64,000 nucleotides of DNA from positions 59,474 to 123,473 of the forward strand of contig NZ_JAIUHG010000022.1 of NCBI RefSeq assembly GCF_020164955.1. Reading direction: 5' to 3'. The translations under genes were made by a program, and so were the position numbers. The notes beneath the pieces were generated by a model. That model was not told where the DNA came from. It saw only the letters and a program-made list of their open reading frames with translations, and ran no database searches. Below, in pieces: positions 8,890 through 15,892 of this stretch; positions within the stretch are counted from its first letter, which is position 1; every line of letters begins with the position of its first letter. This DNA is from Mesorhizobium sp. CA8. GTDB lineage: Bacteria; Pseudomonadota; Alphaproteobacteria; Rhizobiales; Rhizobiaceae.

Positions 8890-9609
8890 ATGTCGATTTG
8901 GGACCGCCTTGGCGACTTCATCGCTCGTGTTTCGTCGTCGGCGTCCTCGGGCGTCGCGGATGTCGTGGAAGCCGTGCGCACCGTGTTTTCCGGCGATCCG
9001 GATCTGCGTCGGCGCGTTGCCTTCTCGGTGGCGATGATCGCGCTTTCGGCCAAGATGGCCAAGGCCGACGGCATCGTCACGCAGGACGAGGTGCGCGCCT
9101 TCCAGGAAATCTTCGAAGTGCCGCCGAGCGAGACACGCAACGTGGCGCGGCTTTACGATATCGCCAAGCAGGACGTCGCCGGCTTCGAGACCTATGCCCA
9201 GCGCATGGCGCAGCTCTGCGGTTCCGGCCATGCCAACTGCATGATGCTGGAAGATATACTCGACGGCCTCTTCCACATCGCCAAGGCGGATGGGCTCATC
9301 CATGAGCGGGAAGGGCAGTTCCTGCACCGGATCGCCGAGATCTTTCGGGTCGACGAGATGCATTACGAGGCGATCCTGTCCAGGCATGTCAATCTCGGCG
9401 CCGCCGATCCTTACGTCGTTCTGGGCATTGAGCGCGGCAAGCCGTTCGAGGAGGTCAGGAAACGCTATCGCAAGCTGATCTCCGACAATCACCCGGACAG
9501 GTTGATCGCGCGCGGTCTGCCGCAGGAATTCATCAAGATCGCCACGACCCGGGTCGCGGCGATCAATGCCGCCTATGAGATGATCGAGCGGGGCTTCAGG
9601 CACGTATGA
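8890..9609 (+). CDS. TerB-DnaJ domain protein (DjlA-like co-chaperone)
   Basis: The 239-residue product has an N-terminal TerB-like helical domain (about residues 40-165, with repeated AKADG segments that may bind metal) and a C-terminal J-domain with the HPD triad (DNHPDR) that should stimulate DnaK. Unlike E. coli DjlA it lacks an obvious N-terminal membrane helix, so it is probably soluble or peripheral. The start MSIWDRLGDF at 8890 was chosen over an ATG 36 bp upstream; neither has a strong ribosome site. The stop overlaps the amidase start by four bases (ATGA), so the two proteins are made together. Confidence 0.82.
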   Translation: MSIWDRLGDFIARVSSSASSGVADVVEAVRTVFSGDPDLRRRVAFSVAMIALSAKMAKADGIVTQDEVRAFQEIFEVPPSETRNVARLYDIAKQDVAGFETYAQRMAQLCGSGHANCMMLEDILDGLFHIAKADGLIHEREGQFLHRIAEIFRVDEMHYEAILSRHVNLGAADPYVVLGIERGKPFEEVRKRYRKLISDNHPDRLIARGLPQEFIKIATTRVAAINAAYEMIERGFRHV

Positions 9610-10373
9610 GCGGCTTCCTGCCCGACCAGCCAGGTGCCGAGGTCCGGGTGTCGCCGAATTTCGGTCCGCGCCGCGAGACGCCCCGGCCCGACATGATCGT
9701 GCTGCATTATACCGGCATGGCAAGCGGCGCCGGCGCCGAGGCGTGGCTGTGCGACCCGGCGAGCGAAGTCTCCTCGCATTATCTTGTTCATGAAGATGGC
9801 CGCATCGTCCAGATGGTGCGCGAGAGCGATCGCGCCTGGCATGCCGGCAAAAGTTCCTGGCTCGGGTGTACCGACATAAACTCCTGTTCGGTCGGCATCG
9901 AGATCGTCAATCCCGGGCATTCGCTGGGCTACAAGGCTTTCCCGAAGCGGCAGATTGGCGCCTTGATCGAGTTGTGCGCAGGTATTGTGGGCCGTTATTC
10001 GATCCCTGCGGTAAGGGTGCTCGCGCATTCGGACGTGGCTCCGGGTCGCAAGATCGATCCTGGCGAAAAATTTCCCTGGAAGGCGCTGTTCGCGGCCGGT
10101 GTCGGCCATCTGGTGCCAGCGGCGGCGATAGAGCCCGGCGCCGCACTGAAAGCCGGCGACACCGGCGCCGAGGTCGAGGCGTTGCAGTCGATGCTGGCCC
10201 TCTACGGCTATGACGTTGAGATATCTTGTGTCTACGACCGGCAGACGGAGATCGTGGTGGCGGCTTTCCAGCGACATTTCCGGCGGCGGCTGGTGGATGG
10301 CGTGGCGGATAAATCGACGATCCGCACGCTGGAAAGACTCCTGGCTTCCGTAAAGGCAGCCTCGCTCGAATAG
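9606..10373 (+). CDS. N-acetylmuramoyl-L-alanine amidase (AmpD/AmiD type) with peptidoglycan-binding domain
   Basis: This 255-residue protein carries an amidase_2 domain (about residues 12-160) with predicted zinc ligands His34 (IVLHYTG), His141 (LAHSDVAPGRK) and Asp151, and a GIEIVN segment with the usual Glu99. A PG_binding_1 domain covers about 175-245. There is no signal peptide, so it may act in the cytoplasm on anhydro-muropeptides like AmpD, although the binding domain is more typical of AmiD. It hydrolyses the bond between MurNAc and L-Ala. Translationally coupled to the TerB-DnaJ gene before it. A role in cell-wall recycling is inferred from the domains and from the nearby transglycosylase. 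Confidence 0.88.
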   Translation: MSGFLPDQPGAEVRVSPNFGPRRETPRPDMIVLHYTGMASGAGAEAWLCDPASEVSSHYLVHEDGRIVQMVRESDRAWHAGKSSWLGCTDINSCSVGIEIVNPGHSLGYKAFPKRQIGALIELCAGIVGRYSIPAVRVLAHSDVAPGRKIDPGEKFPWKALFAAGVGHLVPAAAIEPGAALKAGDTGAEVEALQSMLALYGYDVEISCVYDRQTEIVVAAFQRHFRRRLVDGVADKSTIRTLERLLASVKAASLE

Positions 10374-10558
10374 CAACGACAAGTTGCTTAAATTACAACC
10401 TGTCACTTAAAGTGAATTGCGCCGCCTTTATTGCCGCCAATTCCGCCTCCAAATGCCTCTCCCGCAAGTCGTCGGGCGTCTATCCCCCCGGATGATCCGA
10501 TGTTGAATTGGCATAGCTGCGTGAAATTCTTCGCGCGGTTCTAACAGAACAGGACTAC

Positions 10559-11263
10559 ATGCAAAAATTGACCGTCGTAGCGGCAGCTGTTGCTGCCGGA
10601 GTGATAAGCTTTGCGTTCAACCAGGCCAACAGTTCCCCGCTGAGCCCCAGGGCAGACAATGGCTTCGCAGCCGCTCCTGCGACGCCCAAGGGCGCCGTGA
10701 GCGCCAAAACATCCGGAACCGCGAGGGCTGCTCCGGCCAAGATGCAGAAGGCGGCCGCAACCAGGGTGACGAAATCGACAGCCAAACGAGTCAAGCGCAA
10801 CAGGCAGACCATCGACTTGACCCCGACAGCTTTCATCCATCCTGAGAAGCCGGCTTTGTCGTCCTCTGCGACGGGCGGCGGCCAGTATTCGGCGATCGTT
10901 GCCCGTTATGCCGCAAGCTATGGCGTGCCGGTGTCGTTGGCCACGGCCGTCATCAAGATCGAAAGCAACTACAGGCCGAACATGGTCGGCAGCGCCGGCG
11001 AGATCGGCCTGATGCAGATCAAGCCGGCCACGGCGCGCATGATGGGTTACACCGGTTCGGCCAAGGGGCTGTTCGATCCGGACACCAACATCAAATATGG
11101 CATGAAATACCTTGCCATGGCGCAAGGTCTCGGCGGCGGCACCACCTGCGGCACGATCCTCAAATACAATGCCGGCCATGGCGCGACGCGGATGAATCCG
11201 ATTTCGGCCGCCTATTGCAGCAAGGTGAAGGTGCAGATGGCGGCCTTGGGCTCGCCGGCTTAA
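10559..11263 (+). CDS. lytic transglycosylase, SLT domain
   Basis: The 234-residue protein starts with a signal-like helix (residues 4-20), then a basic, Ala/Thr/Lys-rich linker (about 30-85), then a C-terminal SLT domain (about 110-225). The catalytic Glu135 lies in KIESNY, followed by GEIGLMQIKPATA and the NIKYGMKYLA and KYNAGHG motifs that define family 1 transglycosylases. It should cut peptidoglycan non-hydrolytically to form anhydro-MurNAc in the periplasm. The gap before it (10374-10558, 185 bp) is AT-rich for this genome and presumably holds its promoter, but no clear boxes were recognised. It ends 85 bp before the rnpB promoter. Confidence 0.88.
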   Translation: MQKLTVVAAAVAAGVISFAFNQANSSPLSPRADNGFAAAPATPKGAVSAKTSGTARAAPAKMQKAAATRVTKSTAKRVKRNRQTIDLTPTAFIHPEKPALSSSATGGGQYSAIVARYAASYGVPVSLATAVIKIESNYRPNMVGSAGEIGLMQIKPATARMMGYTGSAKGLFDPDTNIKYGMKYLAMAQGLGGGTTCGTILKYNAGHGATRMNPISAAYCSKVKVQMAALGSPA

Positions 11264-11348
11264 GCCGAAATGGATTTGGGCAACGCGTGTCGTCCAGGCA
11301 TGTCGTTGCCCAGATTCACTGCCTTGGGTGCCTCCCCAGCTTTTTCGT

Positions 11349-11378
11349 TTGCGTTTTCAGGCGGGAATCCCTTTATAC
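11349..11378 (+). promoter_or_regulatory. candidate sigma-70 promoter of rnpB
   Basis: TTGCGT at 11349-11354 and TTATAC at 11373-11378 are spaced by 18 bp. Transcription starting seven bases later would begin at the G that opens the P1 helix of RNase P RNA (11385), so position supports the call. Confidence 0.55.
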
Positions 11379-11384
11379 GCGCTT

Positions 11385-11784
11385 GCCAGCTGGCCGGGCG
11401 GCCGCGCCCGCGAGAACCGAAAGGTTGCGGGTGAGGAAAGTCCGGGCTCCATGGAGACACGGTGCCGGCTAACGGCCGGCGGGGGCGACCCCAGGGAAAG
11501 TGCCACAGAAAGCAAACCGCCGCGGCATTGCCGCGGCAAGGGTGAAAGGGTGGGGTAAGAGCCCACCGCGCGACTGGCAACAGGAGCGGCAGGGCAAACC
11601 CCACCGGGAGCAAAACCGAATAGGGGCGGTACGAGGGGAAACCTTCGAGGGCTGTTTCCGGCCCACCGTCCGGGTAGGTTGCGTGAGGCGCGTGGCAACA
11701 TGCGCCCAAGATGAATGGCCGCCACGTTCTCGCCGTGAGGCGAGGGCCATACAGAACCCGGCTTACAGGCCAGCTGGCATTTTT
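11385..11784 (+). ncRNA. rnpB: RNase P RNA, bacterial type A
   Basis: This is the catalytic RNA that removes 5' leaders from pre-tRNA. The P1 helix is formed by GCCAGCTGGCC at 11385-11395 and GGCCAGCTGGC at 11768-11778. Conserved core blocks are present in order: GAGGAAAGTCCGGGCTCC from 11433, ACAGAAAGCAAACCGC near 11506, GGGTAAGAGCCCACCGCG near 11554, and the 3' AGAACCCGGCTTACAGGCC ending near 11771. The T run after P1 (11780-11784) probably ends transcription. Length of about 400 nt fits alphaproteobacteria. Exact ends are within a few bases. Confidence 0.95.
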
Positions 11785-11838
11785 CGCAGCGATAGCTGAA
11801 TGGGATCAGGAGGTTAGGCCGACAGGCGAATCTCCTGA

Positions 11839-11890
11839 TTCAAGCATTCTCCAAGACAGCCTCCGCGGCCTGGTCAAACCTATGCTTGAA
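11839..11890. promoter_or_regulatory. inverted repeat upstream of parDE, candidate operator
   Basis: TTCAAGCAT at 11839-11847 and ATGCTTGAA at 11882-11890 are a perfect 9-bp inverted pair, 48 bp before parD. A second pair, ATCAGGAG at 11805-11812 and CTCCTGAT at 11832-11839, abuts it. ParD antitoxins are ribbon-helix-helix repressors of their own operon, so one of these may be the operator. Spacing is wide, so the first may instead form a transcript hairpin. Confidence 0.35.
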
Positions 11891-11937
11891 GCTGGTGCGA
11901 TTAAATCGTACCTTTGGGGAAGAGCAGGAGTGCATCA

Positions 11938-12222
11938 ATGGGCCAGGTCGATAAACGCAGCATCACGCTTTCGCCGGAACTTGCGGCTGCGGTCGACAAT
12001 GTCGTCGCTGCTGGCGAATACGCCTCGGCCAGTGAAGTCATCCGCGATGCACTCAGGCAATGGAAGGAGCGGCGCGACCTGCTCGGCTATACCGTCGAGG
12101 AATTGCGGGAACTGGTGCAGGAAGGCATCGACAGCGGACCTGCCCTGGACGGCCCTCCCTTAATGGAGCGATTGCGCGCCAAATATGCGAAGATGGCGGA
12201 AGCCAAAGGCGCTGACGAGTGA
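11938..12222 (+). CDS. parD: ParD-family antitoxin, ribbon-helix-helix
   Basis: The 94-residue protein has an N-terminal ribbon-helix-helix region (KRSITLSPELAAAVDNVV, then EYASASEVIRDALRQW at about 26-43) typical of type II ParD/CopG antitoxins, which bind DNA as dimers. The acidic and Lys-rich C-terminal half should wrap and block the toxin. GCAGGAG precedes the ATG at 11938, which is why this start is preferred to an ATG 24 bp upstream. It shares four bases with the downstream toxin (GTGA), the usual coupling for these pairs. Confidence 0.9.
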   Translation: MGQVDKRSITLSPELAAAVDNVVAAGEYASASEVIRDALRQWKERRDLLGYTVEELRELVQEGIDSGPALDGPPLMERLRAKYAKMAEAKGADE

Positions 12223-12509
12223 AGTACCGCCTGCTTCCACAGGCATTGGTAGACCTCGAAACTATCGGCGACTACATCGCTGCCCGCAACCCAAACGCCG
12301 CAGTCCGTTTTGTGGAAGCTCTTCAGAGGCGATGGGATTTGCTGACCCTTCATCCCCGATCAGGCGCGCCGCGCGATGATATTCTGCCGGGCATCCGCCA
12401 CCTCGTTGTCGGGGAGTATCTTACGTTTTATCGGATTGGCAACGACGCGATCGAAGTCCTTCGCGTCCTGCATGGCCGGCGCAAAATCGAGGCTGACGAC
12501 CTGATATAG
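12219..12509 (+). CDS. parE: ParE/RelE-superfamily toxin
   Basis: The 96-residue protein matches the ParE fold: an N-terminal YRLLPQALVDLETIGDYIAA helix pair, the RRWDLLTLHPRSGAPRDD segment and the C-terminal strands HLVVGEYLTFYRI and IEVLRVLHGRR with the terminal HGRR motif. ParE members poison DNA gyrase; RelE-like ones cut mRNA, and the sequence alone favours ParE. It starts at GTG 12219, overlapping the parD stop. The pair lies between rnpB and a convergent metabolic gene, a position suggesting it was acquired into the intergenic space. No frameshift is visible, so the module should be functional. Confidence 0.9.
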   Translation: MKYRLLPQALVDLETIGDYIAARNPNAAVRFVEALQRRWDLLTLHPRSGAPRDDILPGIRHLVVGEYLTFYRIGNDAIEVLRVLHGRRKIEADDLI

Positions 12510-12513
12510 CGGA

Positions 12514-13629
12514 CTAGGCGCCGAGCTTGTCCAGCGACGCCTCGATTGCCTTCCAGAGTTCCTCGACCGGTTCGCAGCCGATCGCGAGACGAACGAAGCC
12601 CGGCGGCACCGCGTCGCCCCGTTTCGAGCGCCGCTCGGCCGACGTGTGCACGCCGCCGAAGGAGGTTGCCGATTCAATCAGCGCGCAACCGTCGATGAAC
12701 GCCTCGGCCTGTTCTTCGGAGGCCAGTTCGAAGGAAATCAGGAAACCGAAGCGCTCCATCTGGGCACGCGCCAGATTATGCGAGGCATCGCCCACGAGCC
12801 CGGGAAAGCGCAGGCCGCTGACGGCGCGATGGTCCTTCAGCCGCCGAGCGATAGTTTCGGCCGACGAGCACATGCGGTCGAGGCGCACTTCCAACGTTTC
12901 GAGGCCGCGATGCACCAGCCATGCCTCGAACGGTCCGGGGATGCCGCCGGCCGTCTCGCGCCAATCCTTCACCCTGGCGACAATGTCGGGATCGCGGCTG
13001 GCGACATGGCCGAAGAGAACGTCCGAATGGCCGTTGATCGCCTTGGTGTCGGCCGAGACCACGATGTCGGCGCCGAGATCGAGCGGACGCTGGCCGAAGG
13101 GCGTCATCGTCGTGTTGTCCACGATCAGGGTTCCGCCTTGCGCGTGGACGGCCTTGGCGGCCGCGGTGATGTCGCAGATGTCCAGCCGCGGGTTGGACGG
13201 ACTTTCGACGAAAACCGCCCGGTAACCCGCGAAACCGCCGTCGAGCATGCTTGCCGTCGGCCGCACGTCATAGGCGACGCTGAGTGGTTTCAGAAAACGC
13301 TCAGCCAAGGCCCGCGTCGTATGATAGCCGTCCGACGGCAAGAGGATGCGGTCGCCCGATTTGACGAGTGCGAAGAAAGCCGCGGAAATCGCGGCCATTC
13401 CCGACGGAAAAATAACGCATTGCGCGTCTTCCAGATGGCCGAGCGCATGCTCGACGGCATGCCAGGTCGGGTTGCTGAAGCGGCCGTATTGATCGAAGCC
13501 CGTCGCGTCGCCAGGCGCGTGGAAAATCGAGGCCATGGTCAGCGACAAGGGGATGGGATCGCCCTTGGCGAAATCGGCGCTGCGCAGATGGGCAAGTGTC
13601 GCGGCGCGTGACTTCGCAGTGTCCGACAT
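12514..13629 (-). CDS. trans-sulfuration PLP enzyme (cystathionine gamma-synthase / lyase family)
   Basis: This 371-residue fold-type I PLP enzyme shows the Cys/Met metabolism signature: RFSNPTWHAVEHALGHLE, IFPSGMAAISAAFFAL (cofactor phosphate site), an IVDNTTMTPFGQRPLDLGAD segment, and the Schiff-base lysine in SADTKAINGHSDVLFG (about residue 197). Family members make or break cystathionine or act on homocysteine, methionine or cysteine thioethers; which one cannot be decided here. A GAAGGATCGAG ribosome site precedes the ATG. It is convergent with parE (4-bp gap) and divergent from mraZ, sharing the 391-bp gap that contains the MraZ-type box. Confidence 0.87.
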   Translation of the reverse strand: MSDTAKSRAATLAHLRSADFAKGDPIPLSLTMASIFHAPGDATGFDQYGRFSNPTWHAVEHALGHLEDAQCVIFPSGMAAISAAFFALVKSGDRILLPSDGYHTTRALAERFLKPLSVAYDVRPTASMLDGGFAGYRAVFVESPSNPRLDICDITAAAKAVHAQGGTLIVDNTTMTPFGQRPLDLGADIVVSADTKAINGHSDVLFGHVASRDPDIVARVKDWRETAGGIPGPFEAWLVHRGLETLEVRLDRMCSSAETIARRLKDHRAVSGLRFPGLVGDASHNLARAQMERFGFLISFELASEEQAEAFIDGCALIESATSFGGVHTSAERRSKRGDAVPPGFVRLAIGCEPVEELWKAIEASLDKLGA

Positions 13630-13810
13630 CGGCTCGATCCTTCAGCAGAAAACTTCCACCGACGCTATGCGCGCCGGCTGTGCGCAGCAAGCTGGGTCTT
13701 TTTGGGCCAGAGGGCTCTAAACGCTTCGTTAGGCTTAATAGACGATAAAGACGAGACGTGCCTTCAACCTGCGCTTTCTGGTTGTGGCGTGCATGTTTGT
13801 GATGCCTGTT

Positions 13811-13845
13811 CCCGTTGACGCCCATAGTGCCCCATGATATCCCAT
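13811..13845. promoter_or_regulatory. candidate MraZ box: four pentamers at 10-bp spacing
   Basis: On the minus strand the pentamers ATGGG, ATGGG, ATGGG and ACGGG occur at 13841-13845, 13831-13835, 13821-13825 and 13811-13815, each separated by exactly 5 bp. E. coli MraZ binds TGGGN direct repeats with 5-bp spacers before mraZ. A TTGACG at 13815-13820 and GATATC/TATCCC near 13836-13843 overlap the repeats and could be the mraZ promoter, which would give autorepression. The rest of the 13630-14020 gap shows a second weaker pair on the plus strand (TGGGT 13693, TGGGC 13703) and a leader of about 170 nt before mraZ. Confidence 0.7.
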
Positions 13846-14020
13846 TTAAACCAAGCTTTCGTTCCGCGTCAGGGTGAAGCGTACGCCAATCGGGCAGCCG
13901 CGGCGGCTGTGCGTTTGCCGGTTTTTGCCTCGGTGAATGAAGCCATTTGCCGCGAATGCGGCGAGGGCGCGGAGAACAACATGAGGGGTGCAGCGGCAAC
14001 AACAGCGGCTGTAGCGTTTA

Positions 14021-14479
14021 TTGGACCGGTTTCTGTCAAACACCGTGAGCAGGATCGATGCGAAAGGGCGGGTGTCCGTTCCGGCGCATTTCCGCGCCGT
14101 GGTGCAGAAACGCGGCTATGCGGAACTCTACGCGCTGCGCTGCCTGGACCTGCCGGCCATGGATGTGGGCGGCCTCGACCTGCTCGACCGCTACGAGCAG
14201 CGGATCGCGCTGGAAGACCCATTCCTGCAGACGGCGGACGACATGTCGTTCTTCTGCCATGGAGACGGGACATTTCTAAAGCTGGACCAGGACGGCCGCA
14301 TCACCATGACCGATTTCATCCGCGAGCATACGGGCATCTCGAACGAGGTGGCCTTTGTCGGTCGCGGCAATTTCTTCCAAATATGGGAGCCGGGACGGCT
14401 TGCCACCTATGGGGCGCAGGCGCGGGCCAGGCTTTTGCAGCTTCGGCAGGGGACGAAGCCCGGGGAGCGATCGGAATGA
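14021..14479 (+). CDS. mraZ: MraZ, transcriptional regulator of the dcw cluster
   Basis: The 152-residue protein has two SpoVT-AbrB-like MraZ repeats, each with the family DxKGR-type motif: RIDAKGRVSVPAHFR near residue 11 and LDQDGRITMTDFIREH near residue 88. MraZ forms a ring and represses the division and cell-wall operon. The start is TTG at 14021: a TAG stop lies two codons upstream in frame and the conserved MDRFLSNT begins there, so no ATG is available. No good ribosome site is seen, suggesting low expression. It overlaps rsmH by ATGA. The four-pentamer box about 175 bp upstream is the likely target. Confidence 0.92.
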   Translation: MDRFLSNTVSRIDAKGRVSVPAHFRAVVQKRGYAELYALRCLDLPAMDVGGLDLLDRYEQRIALEDPFLQTADDMSFFCHGDGTFLKLDQDGRITMTDFIREHTGISNEVAFVGRGNFFQIWEPGRLATYGAQARARLLQLRQGTKPGERSE

Positions 14480-15492
14480 TGGCTGGCCACGGCGATGACC
14501 ATCACGCCGTTGGCGGACTGGCCCGTCACATTCCGGTCCTCCTTGCCGAGGTGCTCGACGCGCTCGCGCCTAAGGCCGGCGAGACGATTGTCGATGGGAC
14601 ATTTGGCGCCGGCGGCTACACCAGCGCCATCCTCGATCGCGGCGCTTCGGTTGTCGCCATCGACCGCGACCCGGACGCGATCGCCGCGGGCAGGGCGCTC
14701 GAAGAGCAGGCCGGCGGCCGGCTGAGGCTGGTCCAGGCGCCGTTCTCGACGTTGGACGAGCATGTCGAAAGCGCCGATGGCGTGGTGCTCGATATCGGCG
14801 TCTCGTCAATGCAGCTCGACCAGGCCGAGCGCGGATTTTCGTTTCGGGCCGACGGGCCGCTCGACATGCGCATGGCGCAGGCGGGTCTCTCCGCCGCCGA
14901 CGTCGTCAACACTTTCAAGGCCGGGAACCTTGCCCGCATCTTCGGTTTTCTCGGCGAGGAACGTCATGCCGGCCGCATCGCGCGCATGATCGAGAGCCGG
15001 CGCGAGAAGAAGCCTTTCGAGCGCACGCTCGATCTCGCCGACGCCATCCAAACGCATATCGGACGGGGGCCGAAGGACAAGATCCATCCGGCCACGCGCG
15101 TCTTCCAGGCGCTGCGCATCTTCGTCAATGACGAGCTTGGCGAGCTCGCAAGGGCGCTGATCGCCGCGGAACGGGCATTGAAGCCCGGCGGACGGCTTGC
15201 CGTGGTGACGTTCCATTCCCTGGAAGACCGCATCGTCAAGCGCTTCATCGCCGACCGTTCCGAAGCCGCCGCCGGCTCAAGGCATATGCCCGATGCGCCG
15301 GCGCGCATCGCGACCTTCCGCAAGGCCGGCGGCGGCGTGGTGCCGGGAGAGGCCGAGCTGGACGCCAATCCGCGCGCGCGCTCGGCCAGGCTGCGCGCGG
15401 CGATCCGCACGGATGCGCCGGCGCGCGCTGACGATTTTTCGATTTTCGGCCTTCCAAAGCTTCCCGCCGTCGAACGGCCGGGGGAGAGGTGA
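14476..15492 (+). CDS. rsmH: RsmH, 16S rRNA m4C1402 methyltransferase
   Basis: The 338-residue enzyme (MraW family) methylates N4 of C1402 in 16S rRNA. Visible motifs are HIPVLLAEVLDAL at the N-terminus, the SAM loop IVDGTFGAGGYTSAIL, the acidic end AIDRDPDAI, GVVLDIGVSSMQLDQAERGFSF with RADGPLDMRM, and the late VVTFHSLEDRIVKRF motif. The ATG at 14476 overlaps the mraZ stop; open sequence further upstream in this frame is not conserved and lies across mraZ, so it was excluded. It is followed after four bases by ftsL. Confidence 0.95.
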   Translation: MMAGHGDDHHAVGGLARHIPVLLAEVLDALAPKAGETIVDGTFGAGGYTSAILDRGASVVAIDRDPDAIAAGRALEEQAGGRLRLVQAPFSTLDEHVESADGVVLDIGVSSMQLDQAERGFSFRADGPLDMRMAQAGLSAADVVNTFKAGNLARIFGFLGEERHAGRIARMIESRREKKPFERTLDLADAIQTHIGRGPKDKIHPATRVFQALRIFVNDELGELARALIAAERALKPGGRLAVVTFHSLEDRIVKRFIADRSEAAAGSRHMPDAPARIATFRKAGGGVVPGEAELDANPRARSARLRAAIRTDAPARADDFSIFGLPKLPAVERPGER

Positions 15493-15496
15493 GCAC

Positions 15497-15892
15497 GTGT
15501 TTCGTACCAGCGACATAGTCCTGATCGCCGTCATGGTCTCAGCCGCGGCCCTGACCTACAAGACGAAGCGGGAAGCCGAAGAGCAACTGGCGGCGGTGCA
15601 GAAGATCCAGGCGCAGATCCACTACGAGGAAGAAACGATCGACCTCCTCAAGGCGGACTGGAGCCTGCTCACGCAGCCGTCGCGACTGCAGAAGCTTGCC
15701 GATGTCTATAAGAGCCAACTCGGACTCGAACCGGTCAACGCGCACCAGATCGGCAGCCTCGACGACATTCCGGTGAAACCCCTGACCATCGAGGACCTCT
15801 CCTCGCAGCGCCTTGGCGGCATGGCCGACAATTCGGGGAAGGAGCCAGCGGACGGCAAGGATCCAGTGGTCACCGGGAGCACCGTTCAATGA
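15497..15892 (+). CDS. ftsL: FtsL, bitopic divisome protein
   Basis: This 131-residue protein has a short cytoplasmic N-terminus, one transmembrane helix (about residues 5-20, DIVLIAVMVSAAALTY) and a periplasmic coiled coil (about 22-62, KREAEEQLAAVQKIQAQ and on) before a polar tail. FtsL joins FtsB and FtsQ to activate FtsWI at the septum. Start is GTG at 15497 with GGGAGAGGTGAG before it. Sequence conservation of FtsL is poor, and the call rests on topology, size and its fixed place between rsmH and ftsI. It overlaps ftsI by ATGA. Confidence 0.9.
   Translation: MFRTSDIVLIAVMVSAAALTYKTKREAEEQLAAVQKIQAQIHYEEETIDLLKADWSLLTQPSRLQKLADVYKSQLGLEPVNAHQIGSLDDIPVKPLTIEDLSSQRLGGMADNSGKEPADGKDPVVTGSTVQ

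Noticed and set aside
8374..9723. Upstream in-frame extension of the hydantoinase gene by 450 codons
   Set aside because: It lies antisense to the lipoprotein and TerB-DnaJ genes and lacks similarity to the family; the conserved WIDRGGTFTD start follows the ATG at 8373.
13630..13810. Possible SAM-type riboswitch upstream of the trans-sulfuration gene
   Set aside because: I looked for the SAM-II and SAM-I core patterns in the minus-strand leader and could not find them.
13834..14475. Upstream extension of the rsmH frame starting at 13834
   Set aside because: It overlaps mraZ in another frame and carries no methyltransferase sequence; the ATGA start at 14476 fits all relatives.
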